From Deltaproteobacteria bacterium (GTDB lineage Bacteria; Desulfobacterota; Desulfobacteria; Desulfobacterales; SURF-7), in the NCBI GenBank assembly GCA_019307665.1, contig JAFDJC010000017.1:1-23239 (forward strand): DNA of 23,239 nucleotides, written 5' to 3'. This document shows positions 14,943 through 23,112 of this stretch, one piece after another. Position 1 is the stretch's first letter, and each line of letters starts with the position of its first letter. The position numbers and the translations under genes were made by a program. The notes under the pieces are model-generated. The model was not told where the DNA came from. It made no database searches and saw only the letters and a program-made list of their open reading frames with translations.

Positions 14943-16034
14943 ATGATGCAGCGTTCAATCGCGTATTTTATATCTCCACATGGGTTCGGCCATGCCGCGC
15001 GCGCATCTGCGGTCATGGGTGCCGTTCATGAACTGGACCCTCAAGTCAGGTTTGAAATTTTTACGACCATCTCGCCCCGTTTTTTTCAGGAGTCGCTTTC
15101 AGGACCGTTCAGCTGTCATTCGTTTTTTACCGATATCGGCCTTGTTCAAAAATCGGCGTTTGAAGAAGATCTGAGCGAAACTGTCAGAAAGCTGGATAAT
15201 TTTCTTCCGTTTAACCCTTTGCTAATAGAAAATTTGTCGGAAAAGCTCAAAAACCAGAAGTGTTTGCTTGTAATATGTGATATCGCTGCAATCGGTATCG
15301 CGGCTGCAAAAAGAGCTGAAATACCTTCCATGCTGGTTGAAAATTTCACATGGGACTGGATTTACGAGGGATATAAAGAGAGCAACCCGCGAATCAATAG
15401 ACACATCAGCTACCTTAGACGTATATTCAACAAAGCAGATGTTCACATACAGGCAGAACCTGTTTGCAGACGAGGCGCTCCTGATATTACAGTGTCGCCT
15501 GTCAGCAGGAAAGGAATGCGGCCGCGGGCTGAGACAAGAGAAAGATTGGGCATACCGGTGGATAGCAAAATAATTTTAATCTCAACCGGCGGTGTGCCGG
15601 AAGAATATCATTTTGCTGAAAAACTGAAACAGAAAAAAGACACATTTTTTATTGTAGCAGGTTTTGGTAAATCTTTTGAGAAAAGCGAGAACCTGATATG
15701 TCTTCCGCAACACTCAGGCTTTTACCATCCCGACATTGTTAGTGCTTCGGATGCTGTTGTAGGCAAAGCAGGATACAGCACTCTTGCGGAAGTTTTTCAT
15801 GCCGGGATTCCATTCGGATATATTTCAAGGCCTGATTTTCGTGAAGCGGAAATTCTTGCCCGCTTTATTGATAACAGGATGACCGGGTTTGAAATAGGAG
15901 AAGAAGAATTCAGAACCGGTGACTGGATTGTGCATATTCATGACCTGTTCAAAAAAACCGGCTGTTGTAAACGCATTGAAAATGGTGCAAACCAGGTTGC
16001 GGCACTAATTAAAGAACAGTTTATTCCGTCCTGA
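14943..16034 (+). CDS. GT-B-fold glycosyltransferase-like protein
   Basis: A 363-residue cytoplasmic protein. The N-terminus IAYFISPHGFGHAARASAVM is the glycine/histidine loop found in MurG-like (GT28-type) nucleotide-sugar transferases and in the N-terminal half of plant L-arabinokinases. The C-terminal half has a Rossmann start (IILISTGG) and the donor-site-like segment VGKAGYSTLAEVFHAGIPFGYISRP, where STLAE and the Pro-rich end match the MurG pattern. Donor and acceptor are unknown. There is only a weak ribosome site, and ATG 14946 is an equal alternative start. It follows the binding-protein gene by 62 bp on the same strand and is convergent with glnE. No cell-wall or polysaccharide genes adjoin it. 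Confidence 0.7.
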   Translation: MMQRSIAYFISPHGFGHAARASAVMGAVHELDPQVRFEIFTTISPRFFQESLSGPFSCHSFFTDIGLVQKSAFEEDLSETVRKLDNFLPFNPLLIENLSEKLKNQKCLLVICDIAAIGIAAAKRAEIPSMLVENFTWDWIYEGYKESNPRINRHISYLRRIFNKADVHIQAEPVCRRGAPDITVSPVSRKGMRPRAETRERLGIPVDSKIILISTGGVPEEYHFAEKLKQKKDTFFIVAGFGKSFEKSENLICLPQHSGFYHPDIVSASDAVVGKAGYSTLAEVFHAGIPFGYISRPDFREAEILARFIDNRMTGFEIGEEEFRTGDWIVHIHDLFKKTGCCKRIENGANQVAALIKEQFIPS

Positions 16035-16058
16035 TCGCTAACGCAGCCTGTTGAGATG

Positions 16059-18878
16059 TTATTCGGATTTGCTTCCCAAAAATCGGCCCCATATTTTTTC
16101 GACATTTTGTCGCAGATCATGAAATTTTTTTTCCGGAACCCTTGCGGGCTTTTCCTGCAGATTCAGCCGGTGAACTTCTTTTCGAAAGGCAAGATAAGCA
16201 TTCTTTAATAAAAGAGCCGTGTCTTCATCAATCACTCCGGTTGCTGCCAGTGTTTCAAGCTGACGCACATTGTCCGACCATGTAACCAGTTGTTCATGGT
16301 CATGCGCTTTCATGAGTACAAGGAACTGGACCAGAAATTCTATATCAACAATTCCTCCCCTGTCTTGCTTGACATTGAATTCTCCAGGCTTTGGTTTTTT
16401 ATGTTCTTGTCGCATCTTCTCGCGCATGCTGCATATTTCATCAAGAAGTGCCGGCGTTTCTCTTTTCCTGGTAAGGACTTTTTTTCTGATTTCATCAAAG
16501 CGTTTTGCCATTGCGCTGTCGCCATAGATCAGCCTTGCCCTGACTAGAGCCTGGTGTTCCCAGGTCCAGGCTTTTTCATTCTGATACTCCTCAAAAGTGT
16601 CTATATGGCTGACAAGAACACCGGAAGTGCCGCTGGGCCGAAGCCTCATGTCTATATCATATAAACTGCCGGCCCGCGTGCGGGCGGTCAGAATGTGTAT
16701 GATCCTCTGGGCAAGCCGGGCATAAAACTGACTGTTTTCCGTTTTAAGCTTACCTGATGTTTTTCCTGTTGAAGCAGCATGAAGAAAAACAAGATCCAGG
16801 TCGGAACCGTATCCAAGCTCAAGCCCCCCAAGCTTTCCATATGCTATCACAGCAAACCCTTTTACAGCGTCGCCTTTTTCAACCAGAAACCCCGGCATTC
16901 CATATTTTTCCAAAAGGTGTTGCCACGCAAGCTCAAAGACTTTTTGAACCACAAGTTCGGCAATGTCTGAAAGATGGTCGCTGACCCGCATCAACGGATA
17001 CGAGTCTGTAATGTCGGCAGCAGCCACACGAAGAATATTGACCTGTTTGAAGATACAAAGTTCTTCTATCTGATATTCCAGATCATCATGGGATATTCTT
17101 TCTATTCGTCGGTTTAAATCATGAGACAGCTCTTTTCTGGAGGGAGGACTGTAAAGCGTCCGGGCATCAAGAAGCTCATCCAGCAGTACAGGATGATGTG
17201 TAAGAAAAGAGATAATCCACGGACTGATATTGGAGAGACTGACCAGATGCCGTAATACACCTATGTTTTCCAAAAGCAGGGAAATATAACATGTGCGCCT
17301 TTCAACTGCTTTAAGAAGGTCTATGATACGACTAAATGCAATTTCCGGGTCCTCGGATAGCCCGGCCTCTTTAATGACAAGAGGAAGCAGCTTGTCCAGG
17401 AGTCTTCGCCCCTCTCTACTCAAAGCCCGGGTTTCAGGATCATTTCGCATAGTGTCAAGCAGGCGCAGGATTTTTTCCGGATCTTTGAACCCTGATACAG
17501 ACAGGGCTTTTTTGCTTTCGTGTTTGTCGACAATCTCCTGCCAGACGCCCTTGAGTTTTTTTTCTGCGCTCTCCGTCTGTTCGGTATCTTGGGCCGCAAG
17601 TATGTCATTGAAGTGATAATGCACTCGCTGCATGTGTCCTTCAAGCTGTTTAAAAAAAGCGTCTCGCGAGTTAAACCCCATGGATGCCGCAAGCCTGTCC
17701 TGGGCTGCAGTATCATCAGGCAGCGCATGTGTCTGCTGGTCGGCAAATTCCTGCAAACGGTGTTCAGTGGTTCTCAAGAATATATATGCATCTGTCAGTT
17801 CGTTACAGACATCCCGGGTAATATGGTTTTCCTTAACAAGAATATTCAGGATTTTTAAAATCGAAGACTCTTGAAGTGCGGGTTCAACCCCTCCTCTTAT
17901 CAGCTGGAACACCTGGCCGAAAAATTCGATTTCGCGAATACCCCCCGGACCGAGTTTAACGTTGTTTTTCATCCCTTTTCGTTTGACTTCCTGGGCAATA
18001 CTGTTTTTCATATCCCTTAAGGCTTCAAAGGAACCGTAATCAAGATATCTTCTGTACACAAAAGGCTTAAGCTGCTGTATAAGTTGTTTTCCGGCTTCAA
18101 TGTCTCCGGCAACAGCCCTTGCCTTAATCAGGGCATATCTCTCCCACTCTCTGCCCTGGCTCGTATAGTAATATTCCATGGCATTGAAATTTAACACCAG
18201 AGGTCCATTTTCTCCAAAAGGACGCAGCCGCAAATCAACACGAAAAAGAACACCATCTGCAGATGTGTCTGAAAATATTTTTAAAAAACTATGGCTTAGT
18301 CTGATGAAAAACTCTTCATTCGAAATTACGGGAGATTTGCCTTTTGTAACTCCAGGCTCTGGAAATGCGAAAACCAGATCTACATCTGATGAGAAGTTCA
18401 GCTCCCGCGCACCGAGCTTTCCGAGTCCAATGACAACTATATTCTGCTGCTTTCCCTCTGTCGAAACCGGCACACCAAATTTTTCAGTAAGCTTTTGATA
18501 AAGAAAGGAGAAGACATTGTCGATCACCGCATCGGCAAGACAGGAAAGGTCATTCATTGTTTCCGACAGATCTGCCCTGCCGGAAAGGTCTCGAAATGCA
18601 ATCCTTACCATTTCACGCTCATCAGGGATTAACGGCACCTCTTTTTTCAAACGATCATGATAAATGTTTTGTGTGTATTGTGTTCCCAGGTCATTGCTTT
18701 TTAAAAGATCATCCAGCATTTCAGGGTTCTTGTTGCAGAATTTGATAATAAAATCACTGAATTCAAGAATTTTTTTAAAATCTGCCGGAAGGGTGTTCAT
18801 AATTGCTGATTGAGAAATGCTGTTGTGTATGGCGTCATTCATAAAAGCCGTTATTATCTTAAATCGAGCATGGGACAA
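16059..18878 (-). CDS. glnE: Bifunctional glutamine synthetase adenylyltransferase/adenylyl-removing enzyme
   Basis: A 939-residue enzyme (the E. coli protein has 946) that attaches AMP to or removes it from glutamine synthetase according to nitrogen status, usually signalled by PII. Two nucleotidyltransferase domains are complete. The first has GLGKLGARELNFSSDVDLVF at 151-170 (Asp165, Asp167), and the second YGKLGGLELGYGSDLDLVF at 680-698 (Asp693, Asp695). Each is followed by its own helical domain, with RVDLRLRPFG and DIDMRLRPSG as third-carboxylate motifs. The start is uncertain: the longest frame begins at a TTG (18878) with AAAAGGAG only 2 bases away, while ATG 18842 has no clear ribosome site. 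Neither glnA nor glnB is in the window. It is divergent from the secreted protein gene. Confidence 0.95.
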   Translation of the reverse strand: MSHARFKIITAFMNDAIHNSISQSAIMNTLPADFKKILEFSDFIIKFCNKNPEMLDDLLKSNDLGTQYTQNIYHDRLKKEVPLIPDEREMVRIAFRDLSGRADLSETMNDLSCLADAVIDNVFSFLYQKLTEKFGVPVSTEGKQQNIVVIGLGKLGARELNFSSDVDLVFAFPEPGVTKGKSPVISNEEFFIRLSHSFLKIFSDTSADGVLFRVDLRLRPFGENGPLVLNFNAMEYYYTSQGREWERYALIKARAVAGDIEAGKQLIQQLKPFVYRRYLDYGSFEALRDMKNSIAQEVKRKGMKNNVKLGPGGIREIEFFGQVFQLIRGGVEPALQESSILKILNILVKENHITRDVCNELTDAYIFLRTTEHRLQEFADQQTHALPDDTAAQDRLAASMGFNSRDAFFKQLEGHMQRVHYHFNDILAAQDTEQTESAEKKLKGVWQEIVDKHESKKALSVSGFKDPEKILRLLDTMRNDPETRALSREGRRLLDKLLPLVIKEAGLSEDPEIAFSRIIDLLKAVERRTCYISLLLENIGVLRHLVSLSNISPWIISFLTHHPVLLDELLDARTLYSPPSRKELSHDLNRRIERISHDDLEYQIEELCIFKQVNILRVAAADITDSYPLMRVSDHLSDIAELVVQKVFELAWQHLLEKYGMPGFLVEKGDAVKGFAVIAYGKLGGLELGYGSDLDLVFLHAASTGKTSGKLKTENSQFYARLAQRIIHILTARTRAGSLYDIDMRLRPSGTSGVLVSHIDTFEEYQNEKAWTWEHQALVRARLIYGDSAMAKRFDEIRKKVLTRKRETPALLDEICSMREKMRQEHKKPKPGEFNVKQDRGGIVDIEFLVQFLVLMKAHDHEQLVTWSDNVRQLETLAATGVIDEDTALLLKNAYLAFRKEVHRLNLQEKPARVPEKKFHDLRQNVEKIWGRFLGSKSE

Positions 18879-19088
18879 AGCTCCTTTTAAGAGGTTAGTC
18901 TGTTGGCCTGATAGCCAGCAAAGCGGATAGTAGAATGTAATGCCGAAGCATTGGCTTTGTCAATACATCTCTATTAAATTTTAATAACATTTATCCTTGA
19001 ATAGTTAAAAAAAATCGGATAATTAATGAAATGAGAAATAACTGCTACCAGATGGATGTTAAACAGTGCTCCAAAAAAGGGGGATTGC

Positions 19089-20237
19089 ATGATGAAGGAC
19101 CGTAAAACTATTGCTTTAATTCTGCTTTTCTCGGCAGTAATATGCTGCTTTCCTGCTGCTGTATATTCTGAAATAGTGACCGGAACGGTCTATGACGGCT
19201 CAGACAACACAGCGCTGGAAGGTGTTACCGTAAGTGCCGAAGATGCCGGTCAGACAGTGATAGCGTCAACCACCACGAATGCTTCAGGAATATTTACCTT
19301 GGACAGCGACGATATTACTGCCGGCGACCTTACCATCAGCTTTACACTTAGCGGTTATGTTACGGCAAGAGGCTTGTTTACCATTACCAGTGGCACAAAC
19401 ACCGTTGATCAGATTCTTCTTGCCCCGGACAGCAGTGAATCAGGCACAATCACCGGAACCCTTATTGACGCAACCACAACCAATACTCCGGTAGTAGGTG
19501 CGACGATTACCCTTTATACCGGGATAAACCATACGGAGGATGCTAATGTAACCACCCATACAACCACAACAGCAGCTGATGGTGCTTTTACGCTGACGGA
19601 TGTGGAGGCAGGGAGTTATACGCTATTGGCTGTCCAAAACGGTTTTTCTGATGCATATATTAATGTTGTTTCTATAGGGGGGCAGACAACGACATATGAG
19701 CATTCAATATCACCGACTGCCGCTGAAGGAGAAATACGAATTGTTTTGACATGGGGAGAAAACCCGAGGGACCTTGACAGCCATCTTTATACGCCCGAAA
19801 TAGACGGCACATCACATCATTTATATTATGCAAATAGAGGCAGCTATTCTGTTGATGCATCCCCTAATATCTCCCTGGACAGGGATGACGTGACCAGCTA
19901 CGGCCCTGAAACGGTTACAATTGCGGTGAGCTTTGAAGGAGAATATGAATACAAGATTTACCATTACTCGGGAACCGGTACGCTGGCCACTTCAGGTGCA
20001 ACAGTAAAAGTATATGACAGCACAGGCCTTCTTTTTACCCTAAACGTGCCCTCATCCCTCTCAGATCCTCTTTGGTGGGATGTTTTCAGGTATGACGGTG
20101 GAGCCGGATACTTTTCAACTCCCACAGGACAACCAATTTATGGGGAGGGCGGTAGCTCGGGTATGCCTGTCAAGTATATCGACGATAAGGATGACTTTAG
20201 CTGCTTTATTACAACCATGTCCGGGAGATCATTTTAA
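19089..20237 (+). CDS. Secreted protein with carboxypeptidase-regulatory-like repeats and YfaP-like domain
   Basis: A 382-residue exported protein from the ATG at 19089, which has GGGGG 5 bases upstream. The signal peptide is residues 1-27 (cleavage after AVYS). Two beta-sandwich repeats of the carboxypeptidase-regulatory type follow: about 28-115 (VTGTVYDGSDNTALEGVTVS) and about 119-205 (ITGTLIDATTTNTPVVGATI). Residues about 212-330 (GEIRIVLTWGENPRDLDSHL, then DRDDVTSYGPETV) match the YfaP/DUF2135 pattern of surface beta domains. The protein ends with SCFITTMSGRSF, similar in position and style to the CFI-type tails common in deltaproteobacterial secreted proteins. The codons for this tail recur 204 bp downstream. 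Likely periplasmic or surface-exposed, with adhesion or structural use inferred only. Confidence 0.75.
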   Translation: MMKDRKTIALILLFSAVICCFPAAVYSEIVTGTVYDGSDNTALEGVTVSAEDAGQTVIASTTTNASGIFTLDSDDITAGDLTISFTLSGYVTARGLFTITSGTNTVDQILLAPDSSESGTITGTLIDATTTNTPVVGATITLYTGINHTEDANVTTHTTTTAADGAFTLTDVEAGSYTLLAVQNGFSDAYINVVSIGGQTTTYEHSISPTAAEGEIRIVLTWGENPRDLDSHLYTPEIDGTSHHLYYANRGSYSVDASPNISLDRDDVTSYGPETVTIAVSFEGEYEYKIYHYSGTGTLATSGATVKVYDSTGLLFTLNVPSSLSDPLWWDVFRYDGGAGYFSTPTGQPIYGEGGSSGMPVKYIDDKDDFSCFITTMSGRSF

Positions 20238-20431
20238 TTTCTTAATAAATGATGGGTTATGAATCACCGGGGTGGCCCAGACAACTTGTTGTCTGGGTGC
20301 AAGGCACAAGAAGAAAATTCGATAAAATTGTTATCTGGTATTTGCAACAGCAAGTCAAAAAGCTTCTTGTCCTACGGACACCGGCAACGAGTTGCCGGTG
20401 CTACCCACTTTATTACAACCATGTCCGGAAG
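20204..20431 (+). repeat. Direct duplication of the C-terminal tail codons (24 bp, copies 204 bp apart)
   Basis: Copy 1 (20204-20227) and copy 2 (20408-20431) share 21 identical bases starting CTTTATTACAACCATG, then one mismatch and AG. Both are in the same reading frame (204 = 3 x 68). Copy 1 encodes CFITTMSGRSF and then TAA. Copy 2 reads FITTMSGSF and then TAA, and sits downstream of the stop. The palindromic element lies between them, so copy 2 may be the former end of the gene. Confidence 0.75.
20270..20406. mobile_element. 137-bp inverted-repeat element made of two REP-like hairpins
   Basis: The 44-nt ends (20270-20313 and 20363-20406) are inverted copies of each other, aligned without gaps with 32 of 44 positions identical. 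Each end has its own perfect hairpin with 10-bp arms and a 2-nt spacer: CCCAGACAAC-tt-GTTGTCTGGG (20276-20297) and CACCGGCAAC-ga-GTTGCCGGTG (20379-20400). The termini are GGGTGGC and, on the opposite strand, GGGTAGC. The innermost ACAAGAAG is identical in both arms. There is no ORF. The design is that of a BIME (paired REP) or small MITE moved by a transposase in trans. Confidence 0.7.
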
Positions 20432-20434
20432 TTT

Positions 20435-21190
20435 CTAATACAGATGCCACCTGATGCCAAGGGTTACTAGATGACCGCCCACATTAATGTCGTTATACGG
20501 ATATGATGCTCCAAGTTCTTCGTTCATATCATCGATCAGCTTTTTATCGATTTTTTCAACCGTTGCCCAGGTGTATTTATACTGCAGCTCAATGCTTACC
20601 GGCCAGTTATAAAGGTTATGCTTGGTCGGATTTTTAAAAAAGTAATACTCGACGCCTATCATGCCGTGTGCACCGTATCCAAATTTTGAAACATTCGATT
20701 TTGTTGAGTAGGTTGAATCCCCTGTTCTCTGGTACAGCAAATCTCCTCTGCTGTTATAGAAGTCTGGACCAATGCCTCCATAGACACTAAAGCTGTCCAT
20801 AACAGGAAAGTAAAGCTTAGCGCTCGGGGAAAAATAGATATTGGCAAGATCAATCTTGGCACGGTCGTCCTTAGTTTCACCAGCGGCTGCAGGCATCGCG
20901 CTAATGTTTCGAGATTCGCCGTCCATGGTGGTGTATCCCAGCGCCAGCTCAACCCCTATTTTTTTAAAAAGCTTGTATTCATAACTGACCTCCCTTGGCC
21001 AGAATTTTGACCAACTTAAGTTCGGTTCCCAGAAGTCGGTATAGTCGCTGTCAACATTATAGTTTGTGCCTAACTTTAGCGCTATACTCATTTTTTTATC
21101 TTTGTATCCGGTATATTCATCACTAAGGGCAGTACCGTAAAGGATAAAAATTACTGCTGCAGTCGACATAAAAATTTTTCTAAACAGCAT
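20435..21190 (-). CDS. Outer-membrane beta-barrel protein
   Basis: A 251-residue exported protein. The signal peptide is residues 1-23 (basic MLFRK, hydrophobic core, cleavage after TALS). The mature part is built of alternating hydrophobic/polar strands with aromatic girdles (MSIALKLGTNYNV, IGVELALGYTTM, FSVYGGIGPDFYN, GYGAHGMIGVEYYFF, VSIELQYKYTWATV). It ends in VTLGIRWHLY, a terminal beta-strand with a final aromatic residue as recognised by the BAM machinery. The size suggests an 8-strand OmpA/OmpW-like barrel, with function unknown. GCAGGAGGAGC gives a strong ribosome site 5-10 bases before the ATG. A possible operator palindrome sits in the promoter region. Its stop codon lies right at the duplicated tail of the convergent gene. 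Confidence 0.8.
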   Translation of the reverse strand: MLFRKIFMSTAAVIFILYGTALSDEYTGYKDKKMSIALKLGTNYNVDSDYTDFWEPNLSWSKFWPREVSYEYKLFKKIGVELALGYTTMDGESRNISAMPAAAGETKDDRAKIDLANIYFSPSAKLYFPVMDSFSVYGGIGPDFYNSRGDLLYQRTGDSTYSTKSNVSKFGYGAHGMIGVEYYFFKNPTKHNLYNWPVSIELQYKYTWATVEKIDKKLIDDMNEELGASYPYNDINVGGHLVTLGIRWHLY

Positions 21191-21287
21191 GATGTGCTCC
21201 TCCTGCGCCGGGCAAATTGTCAGTCAGGTATTGTCTTTTCGCCAAAAACGTTTCTATTACAGCTTTTACAAGGTTTTTTATCGTTGC

Positions 21288-21324
21288 ATGATAGCTATCA
21301 TACACGACGGACAAATGCAAACAA
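21288..21324 (-). promoter_or_regulatory. Promoter with overlapping 14-bp palindrome for the barrel gene
   Basis: On the minus strand TTGTTT (complement of 21319-21324), 16 bp, then TATGAT (complement of 21297-21302, 5 of 6 to the -10 consensus). A perfect palindrome ATGATAGCTATCAT (21288-21301) overlaps the -10 hexamer, the classic position of a repressor operator. It lies 98 bp before the barrel ATG. Confidence 0.45.
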
Positions 21325-21329
21325 CTCTT

Positions 21330-22418
21330 TTAATTATGTCTTTTTTTGGTCGGTTTTTTAAGAATCGGTTTTAAAAAGCCGGTCGGCTTTGGATGGATGC
21401 AAAGGTTTTCTTCTGTGAGATTGCTGTCACCTATGATTTCAAGCGCGTTAAGATTAAATTCCTTTTTCAAAATCGGGATATTGCTTTTATTTAACCCCTG
21501 CATTCTGGAAATATTACGGGGGTGAACCTTTATGACGGCATGTTCATGGATGTCTTTTCTGTTTTTTAATTCCGCTTTTGCCATATCAAGAAAAAGGGAA
21601 GACAGCACAAGGTGGCCGAAAGCCGGATGATAGGGGCCGGCAAGAACTTCCGCGCCATTGTCAAGATCTTTTGATGCCTGGAGCCCCATGCGAATAACAC
21701 GAATGTTCTTTTTTCTGAATATACAATAGATTTCTTTTACAAGATTTATGCTTTCTTCTAAGGGTAATGGCGTATAGGCGCCGCTTTTGTACCATTCGGC
21801 AAGTGGGCTTCCCGAGAGAACGATGGTGGGATAGATTCGTATATAGTCCGGGCAGAGCCGGGCCAGTTTTTCTGCTGTATCAATTGAATGACTGCCATCG
21901 TCGCCCGGAAGCCCCACCATCATCTGCAGTCCGGTTTTCAGACCGCAGTTTTTTAAAAGAAAAAAAGCCTTGTCAGTGTCAGCAGAAGTGTGGCCACGTT
22001 TTGACTTTGACAGGATCCTGTCATCCATTGACTGAACACCCAGTTCAACGGTTGTTACAGGAAAAGCATTAATAAAGTCCAGCCGCGCCGTATCGATTGT
22101 ATCCGGACGTGTTGAAAACCTGATGCCGTCGACCTGACCTGATTTTACAAACAAATTTGCCTCTTTCAGCATGGAATCGATCCTGTCTCTTTTTAAGCCT
22201 AAAAAATTGCCGCCGAAAAAAGCAATTTCCGTGGTTTTTCTTTTTTCTTTTTTATACTCAAGATATTTTTGTACATGTTTGAGAAGATCATTTGGCGACA
22301 TTGGAAAGGGTTGCCTGACACCGGTTATTGCCGACTGGTTACAGAAAATGCATTTGTGGGGACATCCCTGGTGAGGAATAAAAACAGGGATGATGAAATG
22401 ACCCTCGTTGTTACTCAT
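21330..22418 (-). CDS. Radical SAM protein, Elp3/HemN-like
   Basis: A 362-residue radical S-adenosylmethionine protein. The [4Fe-4S] motif C19-x3-C23-x2-C26 (GCPHKCIFC) is near the N-terminus, followed by the glycine-rich FFGGNF and by RPDTID, VELGVQSMDD and MMVGLPGDD, the order seen in Elp3-like and HemN-like radical SAM enzymes. The C-terminal part (about 240-362) has no recognised domain and no acetyltransferase. Homologues adjoin rnc in other bacteria, but no reaction is established that I can state. Its start overlaps the rnc stop by 8 bp, so it is translated from the same message. It ends with a lysine-rich tail (PILKKPTKKRHN). Confidence 0.85.
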   Translation of the reverse strand: MSNNEGHFIIPVFIPHQGCPHKCIFCNQSAITGVRQPFPMSPNDLLKHVQKYLEYKKEKRKTTEIAFFGGNFLGLKRDRIDSMLKEANLFVKSGQVDGIRFSTRPDTIDTARLDFINAFPVTTVELGVQSMDDRILSKSKRGHTSADTDKAFFLLKNCGLKTGLQMMVGLPGDDGSHSIDTAEKLARLCPDYIRIYPTIVLSGSPLAEWYKSGAYTPLPLEESINLVKEIYCIFRKKNIRVIRMGLQASKDLDNGAEVLAGPYHPAFGHLVLSSLFLDMAKAELKNRKDIHEHAVIKVHPRNISRMQGLNKSNIPILKKEFNLNALEIIGDSNLTEENLCIHPKPTGFLKPILKKPTKKRHN

Positions 22419-23112
22419 GAGACTTCTGTTTTTCTTTCAGTATGGTAAATGCTTTTCCGGCAGCATCCTGTTCAGCAGATTTTTTATTTTTCCCTCTCCC
22501 TGTGGTAGATATATCCCTGATTTTGAGCATAACTTCAAAGGTTTTATCATGGTCAGGGCCTGTTTCACTGACAACTCTGTAAACAGGAGTGATTTTGTGT
22601 GTCAGCTGCACCAGTTCCTGAAGTCTACTTTTATAATCCAGGTCTGCTGTGTCCAGTACAGCGGCATTAAAGAGTGAAGAAAAATGGCGGTTGATAATGT
22701 TAAACGAGACATCAAAGCTGCTGTCCAGATAGACAGCAGCAATAACCGCTTCATAGGCGTCGGCAAGTATCGATTTTTTTCCCTTGCCCTTAGACTGCAT
22801 TTCACCTTTCCCGAGATTTATAAATGTGCCAAGTTCTAAGCTGCGTGCAATTGTTGCAAGACTTGACTCGTTGACCAGGCGAGCGCGTATTCTTGAAAGA
22901 TTTCCTTCCTTCATTTCCGGATAGCGCTTCATAAGAATGTGACCGGCGATAAGGTTAATTACCGCATCACCCAGAAACTCAAGGCGCTCATTATCTTCGA
23001 TTCCTTTGTCAGGGTGTTCATTTGCAAAGGAACTGTGGCAAAGGGCCTGCTTAAGGAGCTTGCTGTTTTTAAATGTATAGCCGATCAGTTTTTCAAGTTT
23101 GGAAAGGCTCAT
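22411..23112 (-). CDS. rnc: Ribonuclease III
   Basis: A 233-residue double-stranded-RNA endonuclease for rRNA and mRNA processing. The signature NERLEFLGD is at 41-49, with catalytic Glu45 and Asp49. The second metal-ligand pair, Asp118 and Glu121, is in ADAYEAVIAAVYLD. A double-stranded RNA binding domain covers about 158-228 (YKSRLQELVQ to KKSAEQDAAGKAFTIL). Length is standard. The ATG lies within the end of the upstream PHP gene (20-bp overlap), and the stop overlaps the radical SAM start by 8 bp, so the three genes are tightly coupled. era, which often follows rnc, is absent here. Confidence 0.96.
   Translation of the reverse strand: MSLSKLEKLIGYTFKNSKLLKQALCHSSFANEHPDKGIEDNERLEFLGDAVINLIAGHILMKRYPEMKEGNLSRIRARLVNESSLATIARSLELGTFINLGKGEMQSKGKGKKSILADAYEAVIAAVYLDSSFDVSFNIINRHFSSLFNAAVLDTADLDYKSRLQELVQLTHKITPVYRVVSETGPDHDKTFEVMLKIRDISTTGRGKNKKSAEQDAAGKAFTILKEKQKSHE

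Noticed and set aside
20238..20434. The interval after the secreted protein as a pseudogene exon continuing the protein
   Set aside because: Only the final tail codons match; the rest is accounted for by the inverted-repeat element and short AT-rich sequence with stops.
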